Source: JBBRQP01 sp038226175 (GTDB lineage: Bacteria > Cyanobacteriota > Cyanobacteriia > Gloeobacterales > Anthocerotibacteraceae). From it: 13,525 bases of DNA. The DNA lies in assembly GCA_038226175.1 (NCBI GenBank), contig JBBRQP010000076.1:1-13525 (forward strand), in the 5' to 3' direction. The notes beneath the pieces are model-generated. The model searched no databases. It was not told the origin of the DNA and saw nothing but the letters and a program-made list of their open reading frames with translations. Position 1 is the first letter of the stretch; each line of letters starts with the position of its first letter. The position numbers and the translations under genes are program-made. Below are positions 1-6,795 of the stretch, piece by piece.

Positions 1-137
1 GACGATTGAAGAAGTGGAAGAGCGATTAGAGCAACGATGTCGTAGTTTATCAAAGCAGACCGAGTTGCTCAAGAGATACTTGTTCTACCACTGGTGGCCC
101 AGAACAAAAACCTGCTAATCAAACGGAAAGAGTATTA
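1..137 (+). mobile_element. Right (3') end of an IS630-family insertion sequence, partial
   Basis: The element enters from the left edge and carries the transposase C-terminus. It ends in a terminal inverted repeat at about 121-135, followed by the dinucleotide TA at 136-137. The reverse complement of 121-135 reads ATACTCTTTCCGTTT. This matches 13 of 15 bases of ATACACTTTCCGCTT at 13320-13334, the left end of the second element in the window. IS630/Tc1-type elements insert at TA and duplicate it, and TA abuts the repeat at both places. The two ends therefore probably belong to copies of the same or closely related elements, both in plus orientation. Confidence 0.8.
2..118 (+). CDS. IS630-family transposase, C-terminal fragment
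   Basis: An open frame of 38 codons enters from the left edge and stops at TAA 116-118. The residues include LEQRCRSLS and end in a YHWWP motif followed by a short basic tail. Many cyanobacterial IS630-type transposases close in this way, with an HWWP box in the last ten residues after the DDE catalytic core. The catalytic residues lie outside the window, so activity cannot be judged. The inverted repeat begins almost directly after the stop, as expected for a compact IS. Assignment rests on the C-terminal motif, the adjacent inverted repeat and the matching transposase N-terminus at the other end of the window. Confidence 0.75.
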   Translation, partial: TIEEVEERLEQRCRSLSKQTELLKRYLFYHWWPRTKTC

Positions 138-240
138 GTCGAACCATTAATATTGATATTCTGAGTCACTAGTTTCACACTCATGCGACCCATACTCAAC
201 TTTGACCTGTTATCCTATGGAATTATTACCGCACCTTCCT

Positions 241-1017
241 TCATTCACTCTCTATATCTTCTCTCACTTGCCGACAAAATTGCTCTATAGCTGATTGAAT
301 CACTGTCTTCAAATCAAGAACAGGCTGCACAAAAGGCGGGTATTTTTCGGTTAGGCCAAGCAGATCGTGGGTCACTAAAATTTGTCCGCTACAATGCGAT
401 CCTGCCCCAATACCAATCGTTGGAATAGTTAACTTTTGGGTAATGTGTGTTGCCACTTGTGCAGGAATATGTTCGAGGACAATGGCAAAAGCTCCGGCAG
501 CTTGTAGTCTGAGGGCAGCATTTTCTAATTCCTGAGCCGCTTCAGGTGTTTTAGCCTGTTGTCGGAATCCTCCGAGTTGATGCACCGCTTGGGGTGTTAA
601 TCCGAGGTGACCCAATACAGGAATACCCCGCTCCACCACAAAAGCCACCGTCTGGGTCATCGCAGGCGAACCACCCTCGAGCTTGACACCCTGGGCTCCC
701 GCTTGCATAAACCGCGTCGCCGTGGCAAAAGCCTGTTGTGGACTCAACTCATAACTACCAAAAGGTAAATCTGTGATTATTGCCGCCCGTTTGACCCCGC
801 GTACAACAGCTCGGGTATGATGCAGCATTTCATCAACACTCACTGGTAACGTCGTTGGATAGCCTAGAGCCACCATGGCGAGTGAATCTCCCACTAGCAG
901 CAACTCTACACCCGCCTGATCCAAGATTTTTGCCAGAGTGTATTCGGTGGCAGTCAGAGCCACAAAAGGCCGATTTTGGTCACGGCAAGTCTGGAAGTAG
1001 CGAATGCTGAAGGACAT
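241..1017 (-). CDS. panB: 3-methyl-2-oxobutanoate hydroxymethyltransferase (ketopantoate hydroxymethyltransferase)
   Basis: PanB transfers a hydroxymethyl group from 5,10-methylenetetrahydrofolate to 2-oxoisovalerate, giving ketopantoate, the first committed step of pantothenate and CoA synthesis. It is a cytosolic TIM-barrel enzyme. At 258 aa it has normal family length. Signature blocks are VGDSLAMVALGY (residues 42-53, with D44/S45 of the metal and substrate site), DLPFGSY with D83, VKLEGG with K112 and E114, the VLGHLGLTPQ block, E182 in VLEHIP as the likely catalytic acid, and GIGAGSHCSGQILVTHDLLGL. It is the last gene of a right-to-left cluster, 35 nt after the small membrane protein gene. 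Its Shine-Dalgarno is weak, so translation may partly depend on upstream genes. No clear hairpin terminator follows it. Confidence 0.97.
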   Translation of the reverse strand: MSFSIRYFQTCRDQNRPFVALTATEYTLAKILDQAGVELLLVGDSLAMVALGYPTTLPVSVDEMLHHTRAVVRGVKRAAIITDLPFGSYELSPQQAFATATRFMQAGAQGVKLEGGSPAMTQTVAFVVERGIPVLGHLGLTPQAVHQLGGFRQQAKTPEAAQELENAALRLQAAGAFAIVLEHIPAQVATHITQKLTIPTIGIGAGSHCSGQILVTHDLLGLTEKYPPFVQPVLDLKTVIQSAIEQFCRQVREDIESE

Positions 1018-1052
1018 AGCTGCTCAGCGTAGAGTATTAGCAATGACCAAAT

Positions 1053-1259
1053 TTAAATCTCAGCTAAATGATCCCGCTGGCTAGCTGGCTTAGAAGACCA
1101 AGTTTTGAGCCACAGGCCAAGCTGCACTAATAATCCTAAACTTATAATCAGTGCAAGCACAGAAAAGAGCCAGGGTGCCGTAGGTAAGACCGTGTGCGTG
1201 AGAATTTTTTGTCCGACTTCCAAACCGCGATCGGTTGGACAAGATGCTAAAAATGTCAT
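1053..1259 (-). CDS. Small single-pass membrane protein, unrecognised
   Basis: This is a 68-aa protein I do not recognise. Residues 1-28 are polar with a possible cysteine at 7. Residues about 30-51 form one strongly hydrophobic helix rich in Leu, Ile and Trp. The C-terminus is short and charged (KPASQRDHLAEI). A clear Shine-Dalgarno GGAG lies 7 nt before the ATG and directly follows the thiG stop, only 11 nt upstream, so the gene is almost certainly co-transcribed and perhaps translationally coupled with thiG. panB follows 35 nt later. Good ribosome binding, tight packing and a coherent transmembrane helix support a real gene. Its function is unknown, and nothing seen links it to thiamine or pantothenate synthesis beyond position. 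Confidence 0.7.
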   Translation of the reverse strand: MTFLASCPTDRGLEVGQKILTHTVLPTAPWLFSVLALIISLGLLVQLGLWLKTWSSKPASQRDHLAEI

Positions 1260-1270
1260 GGGTGTACTCC

Positions 1271-2107
1271 TTAATTTGTAGAGATGATGCCGACAGTTGG
1301 GGAGCTAGCTTGGGCCTGCCCCCGCCGAGGAATGCGGCCTGCCAAGTAAGCTAAGCGTCCGGCTGTGACACCCGCTGCCATTGCTTGAGCCATCAGAGCC
1401 GGGTTTTGAGCTTGGGCAATGGCTGTATTGATGAGTACGGCTTGTGCACCGAGTTCGAGGGCTTCTGCAGCTTCACTAGGGACGGCGATCCCAGCATCGA
1501 CTATGACCGGAACGGGTGAGCGCTCTACGATCAGAGCAATACTTTCACGGCTTTTGAGCCCCTGACCTGAGCCAATTGGTGAACCTAAGGGCATAACGGT
1601 AACCGTCCCTAGTTCCCACAGCCGACGGGCTAGCTCGACATCAGGACTGATATAAGGCAAGACTGCAAAGCCTTCGCGTACCAGCTGTTCGGCAGCCTGT
1701 AAGGTGCCTAAGGGGTCAGGGAGCAAATAACGGCTATCTGCGATCACTTCAAGCTTGACCCAATTATTATCCTCTTGACCGAGCTGACGACAAAGTTCTC
1801 GACCAAGACGCGCAGTGCGTACGGCTTCTTCGGCAGTGGCACAGCCTGCAGTATTGGGCAATAACCAATACTTTTGCCAGTCAATGGCTTGGGCTAATCC
1901 CTGATGACCAGGTGCTTCTTGGCCTACTTGGACACGACGCACCGCAACGGTAATAATTTGGGTACCAGAAGCCACCACGGCTGGTAACATCTCGCTGGGG
2001 CGATATTTGCCCGTACCGACTAGCAGTCGGCTACTAAAAATTTTGCCTGCGATCTCTAGGTGATCAGCCTGCTGGGTAAGGGGATTAAAATCCGTTGCCG
2101 TCACCAT
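1271..2107 (-). CDS. thiG: Thiazole synthase ThiG
   Basis: ThiG builds the thiazole phosphate moiety of thiamine from deoxyxylulose 5-phosphate, dehydroglycine and the ThiS thiocarboxylate sulfur. It is a cytosolic TIM-barrel enzyme. Motifs in order are LLVGTGKY, ITVAVRRVQ, LLPNTAGCATAEEAVRTARL, WVKLEV with Schiff-base lysine K118, LPYISPD, MPLGSPIGSGQG, VIVDAGIAVPSEA, the QAVLINTAIAQA block and LAGRIPRRGQA. I start at ATG 2107, giving 278 aa, with GAGG nearby upstream. ATG 2113, two codons earlier, is possible. In-frame ATGs further upstream arise from GATGATGAC runs coding the acidic tail of the preceding gene. The start overlaps that gene by 23 nt, suggesting translational coupling. The ThiO, ThiS and ThiF partners are not in the window. 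Confidence 0.96.
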   Translation of the reverse strand: MVTATDFNPLTQQADHLEIAGKIFSSRLLVGTGKYRPSEMLPAVVASGTQIITVAVRRVQVGQEAPGHQGLAQAIDWQKYWLLPNTAGCATAEEAVRTARLGRELCRQLGQEDNNWVKLEVIADSRYLLPDPLGTLQAAEQLVREGFAVLPYISPDVELARRLWELGTVTVMPLGSPIGSGQGLKSRESIALIVERSPVPVIVDAGIAVPSEAAEALELGAQAVLINTAIAQAQNPALMAQAMAAGVTAGRLAYLAGRIPRRGQAQASSPTVGIISTN

Positions 2108-3041
2108 AATCATCCTCGCCTTCGTCGGCATCATCGGTGAAGGCTTTGTCGTCATCATCATTATCAAAGTCTTGTAAAGAATCCATCTCCTCATCATCCA
2201 GCAGCGGCGGATCTAAAACCATCGTTCCAGCAGCAATCGCGATCAATTCGCCATCACCTTCGAGATTAAATACCTGACGACCCACCAAAAATCGGGTGAT
2301 GCCGCGCTGGAGTAGATAAGGCCGTGTCAAGCTCAATAACTTAGTTGGTACCCGCAGGATGCGCTGAAAACGATTAGAAAAGCGTTTTGCCCAACGATGA
2401 CTATCAAATATTGGCAAAGTAATCGCGTCTTGTTCTTCGCCGGGGATATTATCCAAAAAAGCAAATTCACGCATGGGCCGGGCAATCAACTCGGCCCAAC
2501 GGTCTACGACAATATAGCAAGTGTTGGGTAAGGCCATCTGCATATAGGGCAAGATCGCAAGTGGCGGCTTAGGTGAGGCAGGGACTGGCGGTGCTGGCTT
2601 AAAGTCCGGGAAAATCGGAAGTTCTTCTAGAGCCAAAAAGTCGTCAGGATCCGCAAGCTCAAGACTTGGCACTACTGCCGCTGGTACCTCCGCAATAACC
2701 ACTTCTGCTAGGAGCGCAGCCGGAGCTTCGATTACCGGAGGCGCACTGAGTAGTTCACCGAGACCTGCCAATAACATCTCACCTTGTACTTCCTGGATTT
2801 GCGCGGTTGTTGCGGAGTTACCAACGGCGGCTAGAGCTGTCTGGGTAACCGCCTCACGTCCGCGCTTAGTCTGAGAAAGGGCGGCGTATTCAGCATCAAG
2901 AATGTCGCCTTTGAGAATACGGACTACGGTACTGACGCTAATACCATAATCCTCCGCCAATTTTGGGGCAGTTTTGGACGTTTCCCGATAGAGACGGACT
3001 AATTCTTGTTTTTCGGTATCAGAGAGTTTGGAACGGGCCAT
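2085..3041 (-). CDS. HTH protein with Pro/Ala-rich linker and acidic C-terminal tail
   Basis: This 318-aa protein begins with a helix-turn-helix of the Trp-repressor/transposase-like type (about residues 8-45, with TAPKLAEDYGISVSTVVRIL as the recognition unit). A lysine/arginine-rich segment follows, then a low-complexity Ala/Pro/Glu linker (about 70-165). Next is a more compact domain (about 165-275, including NTCYIVVDRWAELIARPM). The last roughly 35 residues are dominated by Asp and Glu. I recall similar HTH-headed proteins as conserved hypotheticals in cyanobacteria, but no function is known to me. The ATG is 8 nt after the rpmA stop, and the 3' end overlaps thiG by 23 nt, so it is embedded in the rpmA-thiG transcript. 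A DNA-binding or nucleoid role is plausible from the HTH, but this is inference. Confidence 0.88.
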   Translation of the reverse strand: MARSKLSDTEKQELVRLYRETSKTAPKLAEDYGISVSTVVRILKGDILDAEYAALSQTKRGREAVTQTALAAVGNSATTAQIQEVQGEMLLAGLGELLSAPPVIEAPAALLAEVVIAEVPAAVVPSLELADPDDFLALEELPIFPDFKPAPPVPASPKPPLAILPYMQMALPNTCYIVVDRWAELIARPMREFAFLDNIPGEEQDAITLPIFDSHRWAKRFSNRFQRILRVPTKLLSLTRPYLLQRGITRFLVGRQVFNLEGDGELIAIAAGTMVLDPPLLDDEEMDSLQDFDNDDDDKAFTDDADEGEDDYGDGNGF

Positions 3042-3049
3042 CGGGTTGC

Positions 3050-3319
3050 CTAGTTAGCCGTAACGGGTTCGGGATAAACGCTGATTTTTTGGCGGTCGCG
3101 GCCATAACGTTCAAAGGTCACAATGCCATGAACTAGCGCAAACAACGTATCATCACTACCACGACCAACATTGACGCCGGGATGAAAATGGGTGCCCCGT
3201 TGCCGAACGATGATGTTACCCGCCCGAGCGGCTTGACCACCAAAAAGTTTCACGCCGAGTCGCTGAGCATTAGAGTCGCGTCCGTTACGTGTACTACCAG
3301 TACCTTTCTTGTGGGCCAT
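3050..3319 (-). CDS. rpmA: Large ribosomal subunit protein bL27
   Basis: L27 is a small basic protein of the 50S subunit whose N-terminal arm reaches the peptidyl-transferase centre. The 89-aa sequence starts MAHKKGTGSTRNGRDSNAQR, the canonical L27 N-terminus without a cleavable leader, and contains QRGTHFHPG and FALVHGIVTFE blocks typical of the family. Length is normal. In most bacteria rplU (L21) lies directly upstream. Here the upstream neighbour is an unrelated coiled-coil protein and no L21 is present in the window. Downstream, after only 8 nt, comes the HTH protein gene and then thiG. Confidence 0.98.
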   Translation of the reverse strand: MAHKKGTGSTRNGRDSNAQRLGVKLFGGQAARAGNIIVRQRGTHFHPGVNVGRGSDDTLFALVHGIVTFERYGRDRQKISVYPEPVTAN

Positions 3320-3354
3320 GGGAAGTTATCCTGTGCATAGGGAACAGTCGTCAA

Positions 3355-3383
3355 GTTTAACTGGTCTGGGGCTACGCTGTCAA
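3355..3383 (-). promoter_or_regulatory. Candidate promoter for the rpmA-thiG-panB cluster
   Basis: Reading leftward, a perfect -35 hexamer TTGACA (3383-3378) is followed after 17 nt by TTAAAC (3360-3355), a poor -10. A second TTGACG lies immediately after it. The site is in the 66-nt gap between the coiled-coil gene and rpmA, a sensible place for an rpmA promoter. The weak -10 makes this tentative. The alternative is read-through from the 139-aa gene. Confidence 0.3.
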
Positions 3384-3385
3384 AG

Positions 3386-3805
3386 TCAGGCTGCGATATT
3401 TTGGGTAGGCGTTGCTTCAAGTAATTGGTCGAGTAATGCCTTATCAGCAGCACTGAGCGCAGGATCAGTGTCTTGACTACGCTCATATAAAGTTTCATCA
3501 ATGAGCAAGATCACTTTTTCCGCTTCTGAGAGTTCGGCTTGAATTTTGGGATCAAGTAAAAGCTCAAATTGACGCAGTTGTTGGTACTGAGCTTCTTTCG
3601 CTGCAGCTTGCTGGGTCAATTCGCAGTTGTGGTGTTCTAGCTCGGCGATGGTTTGTTGATTGTTTTGTACGGCTTTAATAAGTTCAACCAATTTGCATTT
3701 AAGTTCCATGTGCTCGAGGTCAAGCTCAGAAAACTGATCCGCTAACTGGATGTAACACCGACTCAACCGCGCATACCGTTCCGCTACCGTATTCATATCA
3801 GACAC
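3386..3805 (-). CDS. Coiled-coil protein, unrecognised
   Basis: This is a 139-aa (or 136-aa) protein of unknown function. Residues about 25-85 are a continuous helix with heptad-like spacing of Leu, Ile and Val and many Gln/Glu, including LDLEHMELKCKLVELIKAV, which points to a coiled coil. The C-terminal third is acidic and ends in a short Ala/Thr tail. There is no signal peptide or membrane segment. The open frame begins with GTG at 3805, and an ATG three codons later (3796) is an equally plausible start; AGGA lies about 13 nt before the GTG. It is followed after 66 nt by rpmA. Family membership is not recognised. Confidence 0.75.
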   Translation of the reverse strand: MSDMNTVAERYARLSRCYIQLADQFSELDLEHMELKCKLVELIKAVQNNQQTIAELEHHNCELTQQAAAKEAQYQQLRQFELLLDPKIQAELSEAEKVILLIDETLYERSQDTDPALSAADKALLDQLLEATPTQNIAA

Positions 3806-3880
3806 CGCCAGATTCTGTTCCTAAGGTAACTGATCTCGCCTCGAAGCTGGGCAATGTTAAGAAAAATTCCAACTTGGTTC

Positions 3881-4762
3881 TTATTCTTCTGGAATACCGG
3901 CCATGACCTCGGTGGCGAGCGCACATAGCTCTTGGTGGAAGGGGCCGTTACTCGCGATGACAAGGCCAAATTGATTGACATCTTCTTTGTTGTAAACCAA
4001 TGGGTCGCCATTCATAAAGGTCATCTTGCCCCCAGATTCGGTGAGAATAATATCAGGTGCAGCAAAATCCCAGTCCTTAGGCGCAGACTTACCTGACAAA
4101 CCCAAATAATAATCCACTTCACCGCGTCCAATGGCACTGAGCTTCAAACCCAAGGAACCCATTTGTTGTTCGCCACCGTAGGGCATCTTCTGCACTAACG
4201 CTTCGAGACGACGGTTGCGGTGCGTGCGGCTGCCGACTAGTAGGAGTTCACTGAGGGCACGGGTTTGGTTGGTATGCATCGAATGGGCGATACCATCTTT
4301 CCCTTCCGTAAAGGCGCCGCTCCCTTCATAAGCCCACATAAAGGCTTCTTTGACTGGCCATTGCACCACGCCGAGTACGGGACGACCAGCGACAACCAAA
4401 CCGATATGGATCGCAAAATCTCCGGTTCTTAGCAAAAAGTCTTTCGTGCCATCCAACGGATCAATCAGCCAAGTACCAACTTTGGATTGACGCTCAGCAT
4501 AGGTGGTTGTGGCAATAGTTTCTTCGGTTAAATAGAAGAAGTCTTCGGTACCCATCGCTTCGGGCAAAGCACTGGCCAGATAATCACTCACCGCAAGGTC
4601 AGCCGCTGTTACAGGGTCATCTAATTCTTTTTCAGTAGTATTAAGACTACTGTTATTGCCCTGCAGTCCGGCACGATTGTAGTAATGCATTAAAATATCG
4701 GAAGCCTGCCAAGCAATGGGGCGAATGCGGTCAATTAATTCTGGAAAAGTGGACTTGAACAC
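3881..4762 (-). CDS. cysQ: Inositol monophosphatase-family enzyme, probably 3'(2'),5'-bisphosphate nucleotidase CysQ
   Basis: A 293-aa Mg-dependent, Li-sensitive phosphatase-fold protein. Metal-site motifs are all present: DPVTAAD (49-55), the TEE box (79-81), WLIDPLDGTKDF with D101 and D104 (98-109), and DWDFAAPD with D232 (230-237). The DGTKDF form after DPLD is the pattern seen in CysQ-like enzymes, which hydrolyse 3'-phosphoadenosine 5'-phosphate produced during sulfate assimilation. Inositol monophosphatases more often have DGTTNF. Substrate choice within the superfamily remains inference. The start is GTG, supported by AGGAG with 7-nt spacing (4770-4774). It is divergent from a sulfurtransferase gene, consistent with a sulfur-metabolism setting. 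Confidence 0.85.
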   Translation of the reverse strand: MFKSTFPELIDRIRPIAWQASDILMHYYNRAGLQGNNSSLNTTEKELDDPVTAADLAVSDYLASALPEAMGTEDFFYLTEETIATTTYAERQSKVGTWLIDPLDGTKDFLLRTGDFAIHIGLVVAGRPVLGVVQWPVKEAFMWAYEGSGAFTEGKDGIAHSMHTNQTRALSELLLVGSRTHRNRRLEALVQKMPYGGEQQMGSLGLKLSAIGRGEVDYYLGLSGKSAPKDWDFAAPDIILTESGGKMTFMNGDPLVYNKEDVNQFGLVIASNGPFHQELCALATEVMAGIPEE

Positions 4763-4818
4763 CGGATTTCTCCTGACATCTTCTGGATTTTACCGTTAAA
4801 TTTCTCTTTATCCGGTCA

Positions 4819-4843
4819 TTTAGGCTACCGTATGTAGGCTAAA
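4819..4843. promoter_or_regulatory. Inverted repeat in the cysQ/sulfurtransferase divergent region
   Basis: Two 10-nt arms, TTTAGGCTAC and GTAGGCTAAA, are separated by the 5-nt spacer CGTAT. They are inverted repeats with 9 of 10 positions complementary; the exception is a central G opposite G. The site sits in the 107-nt gap between divergently transcribed genes, where a shared operator would be expected. No regulator is identified, and clear -10/-35 boxes were not found on either side. Confidence 0.4.
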
Positions 4844-4869
4844 GTTGCCTTAGTAAGGATCACGTCTCC

Positions 4870-5718
4870 ATGATCATCGAACCCGAAGCCTTATTAGCTC
4901 AGTTAGCGCACCCGCAGCAACGCATTATTGATATTCGGGGCACGGTCGGTCATCAAGACTTGGGAGATGGCTACGAAAAAGGCATTTACAGCGGTAATTA
5001 TGATGACTATTTGAGCGGACATATTCCCGGAGCCCTATTTGTAGACTGGACGACGGATATCGTAGATGCGACGCAGCCGGTCAAAGCACAAATAGCAAGC
5101 CCAGAACAATTTGCTCAAAAAATGAGCTGGCTTGGTATTGATAGCACCAGTCAAGTGGTGATTTATGACCAAGGTAATGCCCAGTTTGCCACGCGCCTCT
5201 GGTGGGCCTTAAAGTATTACGGACATGATCACGTCAGTGTCCTCAATGGGGGCTGGACGCGCTGGGCTACTCTCGGCTACCCCGTCAGTACCGCTATGCC
5301 TAGTTATGCTCCCCGCCAATTTATATCCACCTTACGTCCTGAATGGCGTATCGAACCTGAACAAGTAACCGAGCTACTTACCCATCCCCAAACCCGGATT
5401 ATTGATGCGCGGCCTGCGACCCATTATCAAGGTGAGCGCAGCCGGGGCTACCGCAAAGGCCACATCCCCGGCGCTATCAATCTGCCGCGTCCCGATCTAT
5501 TAGCCGCTGAAAGTTTTAAATCTCTGAGTGCTTGGCGACAACAGTTTCAGGAATTAGGCATTCAGCCCGCAGATACGGTGATTGCCTACTGTAATGGAGG
5601 GGTTGCAGCCAGTACGATTCTATTTGCCCTTGATAGTCTAGGATACCCAAATCTACGCCTTTACGATGGTTCTTGGAATGAATGGGGCAACCGGGATGAT
5701 TTACCTCTAGAGCAATAA
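4870..5718 (+). CDS. Tandem-rhodanese sulfurtransferase (thiosulfate or 3-mercaptopyruvate type)
   Basis: A 282-aa protein made of two rhodanese domains. The N-terminal domain (about 5-140) has the structural elements IIDIR, GHIPGALFVDW and VLNGGWTRW, but D100 sits where a catalytic cysteine would be, as is usual for the inactive first domain. The C-terminal domain (about 160-280) has IIDARPATHYQGE, GHIPGAINLP and the active-site loop AYCNGGVAAS with C241. Such enzymes form a cysteine persulfide and pass sulfane sulfur to cyanide or thiol acceptors. The CNGGVAA loop is neither the classical CRKGVT of thiosulfate sulfurtransferase nor CGSGVTA of mercaptopyruvate sulfurtransferase, so the donor is not decided. 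AAGGA precedes the ATG by about 10 nt. It is divergent from cysQ. Confidence 0.93.
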   Translation: MIIEPEALLAQLAHPQQRIIDIRGTVGHQDLGDGYEKGIYSGNYDDYLSGHIPGALFVDWTTDIVDATQPVKAQIASPEQFAQKMSWLGIDSTSQVVIYDQGNAQFATRLWWALKYYGHDHVSVLNGGWTRWATLGYPVSTAMPSYAPRQFISTLRPEWRIEPEQVTELLTHPQTRIIDARPATHYQGERSRGYRKGHIPGAINLPRPDLLAAESFKSLSAWRQQFQELGIQPADTVIAYCNGGVAASTILFALDSLGYPNLRLYDGSWNEWGNRDDLPLEQ

Positions 5719-5864
5719 ACAAGGGTGTGTTAGGTATATATTTTTTTAGAATCACCTCCCTTTAGCTGACGGAGCCTAACTTTTCCGGTATCCTGCATCA
5801 CATAGTACGAATTTATACGGGTGAGGTGCTTGTTTCCCTTCGGTTCAGATGACAGAATTAAGAT

Positions 5865-6143
5865 ATGTATCGCCTGAGCGTGCCCATGTTCCAAGACCCT
5901 GTCCTCATCCGCCACTACCAGCGTTTAACCGACAGCCTCGCCGAGCTTGTCTATCGCGGGTACCGCCCCGAAGAATTATATCTGTTTACCAATGGCTATT
6001 TGACTGCACTGCGGTACAGCCATGGCTTTGAAGTCGAAGGGTATCAAATTAACCGCTTGGAAGAAGAAATCGGTCGTTTTATCCGCGACCCAAGCAGTTT
6101 TATGCCTGAAATGATGCCCATACCCGAGCTCGAATCTCGCTAA
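5865..6143 (+). CDS. Conserved cyanobacterial small protein, DUF6761-like
   Basis: A 92-aa protein (85 aa if it starts at the internal ATG 5886, MFQDPVLIRHYQ). The core HYQRLTDSLAELVYRGYRPE, followed by LYLFTNGYLTALRYS, INRLEEEIGRFI and DPSSF, matches my memory of a short protein widespread in cyanobacteria and labelled DUF6761. Its role is unknown. It is soluble, predicted all-helical, and lacks a signal peptide or catalytic motif. The conserved part begins at MFQDP, so the shorter start is attractive, but neither start has a strong Shine-Dalgarno. It converges on the minus-strand gene at 6140, the two stop codons sharing CTAA at 6140-6143. Confidence 0.85.
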   Translation: MYRLSVPMFQDPVLIRHYQRLTDSLAELVYRGYRPEELYLFTNGYLTALRYSHGFEVEGYQINRLEEEIGRFIRDPSSFMPEMMPIPELESR

Positions 6144-6658
6144 CGGCTGTACAAAATCAACTGCAATGCGGCAATACCACCCTGTTGGCGACCCAGGCGT
6201 AGTTGGTGTACCACCTGCTCAATCACACCACGCGCTTCATCGCGCAAGTCAGATATCTCTAGGTGATCACGCAAAATCAACTCTAGCCGCTCAGGGTCTT
6301 GTCCTGCCGCTAAGGTCAATAGCCAACGCCCATCTACAGGTACAAGCTGGATACCGGAAATCTGATTTAATGCATCATTAGGTAAGGAGATAATCCAGCT
6401 CTCGGGGGTCACCGCAACGGGCAGTAATCCTTGTACTAAGTCAGGATTTTCGAGATCAGCGGTGGTAACTAGTCCCATCCCTGCACTCAATTTGACAATA
6501 GCTGTGGCGAGGTGTTCGTCCACCCCACGCAGGCGTTGCACCACTTCGGTCGGTAAAGTCACATAAAAATTTTGGGTCGGGCCTTCAAATTTACGAGGAC
6601 GACCTGTTTTATTATGCTTTTTGTCTTTATTAGCTGGTAACTTTTCTTTTTTGGACAT
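6140..6658 (-). CDS. Conserved hypothetical protein with basic N-terminus and AT-hook-like GRPRK
   Basis: A 172-aa protein starting MSKKEKLPANKDKKHNK, a lysine-rich tail followed by TGRPRKFEGP, which resembles an AT-hook core (GRP flanked by basic residues). FYVTLPTEVVQRLRGVDEHLATAIVKL follows the strand-then-helices pattern of ribbon-helix-helix DNA-binding proteins. The rest (about 75-172) is a mixed alpha/beta region with no motif I recognise. A DNA-binding role is inferred from the basic N-terminus and this pattern only. I chose ATG 6658; the frame stays open to a TTG at 6715, but that start would lie in the intergenic palindrome. It is divergent from the cyanoexosortase cluster, making it a positional candidate for a local regulator. 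Confidence 0.75.
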   Translation of the reverse strand: MSKKEKLPANKDKKHNKTGRPRKFEGPTQNFYVTLPTEVVQRLRGVDEHLATAIVKLSAGMGLVTTADLENPDLVQGLLPVAVTPESWIISLPNDALNQISGIQLVPVDGRWLLTLAAGQDPERLELILRDHLEISDLRDEARGVIEQVVHQLRLGRQQGGIAALQLILYSR

Positions 6659-6701
6659 GGAGCTTGGCTTGCTTGGTTTTCCTAGGACTACACTATGACA
6701 G

Positions 6702-6716
6702 ATTGTGCCGCACAAT
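6702..6716. promoter_or_regulatory. 15-nt palindrome upstream of the 172-aa gene
   Basis: ATTGTGC and GCACAAT flank a single C, giving a perfect 7-bp inverted repeat. It lies 44 nt upstream of the minus-strand start at 6658, roughly where its -35 region would fall, and about 80 nt from the -10 of the opposite operon. The symmetry fits an operator for a dimeric regulator. The loop is too short for an RNA hairpin. Confidence 0.4.
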
Positions 6717-6778
6717 ACCGTTTCCTGGAATACATCTTATGGCAGAGAGTTTGTCAGGGTAAATCTGCATAAATCACC

Positions 6779-6792
6779 TTTTCATATGAAAA
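6779..6792. promoter_or_regulatory. Perfect 14-bp palindrome overlapping the exosortase-operon promoter
   Basis: TTTTCATATGAAAA is identical to its reverse complement over all 14 positions. It ends 3 nt before the extended -10 TGATATAAT and so covers the expected -35/spacer zone of that promoter. A dimeric DNA-binding protein there would block or, less likely, help RNA polymerase. The binding factor is unknown. AT-rich palindromes can arise by chance, but position and perfection together favour an operator. Confidence 0.5.
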
Positions 6793-6795
6793 CCT

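Noticed and set aside
2108..2197. N-terminal extension of ThiG by 30 residues rich in Met, Lys and Thr
   Set aside because: The extra codons lie inside the upstream HTH gene, in the GATGATGAC runs that code its acidic tail. They have no ThiG similarity, and a good start with GAGG upstream exists at 2107.
2108..3385. TPP riboswitch controlling thiG
   Set aside because: thiG starts within the upstream gene and the rpmA leader is only 66 nt; I saw no THI-box-like conserved core there.
5728..5780. GTTAGG and CCTAAC arms around a T-run (5741-5747) as a terminator for the sulfurtransferase gene
   Set aside because: The arms are only 6 nt and 40 nt apart, and the T-run lies inside the loop rather than after the stem.
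6659..6715. Upstream extension of the 172-aa gene to a TTG at 6715
   Set aside because: The extension begins inside the 6702-6716 palindrome, uses a rare start codon and adds residues of non-conserved appearance before a clear ATG.
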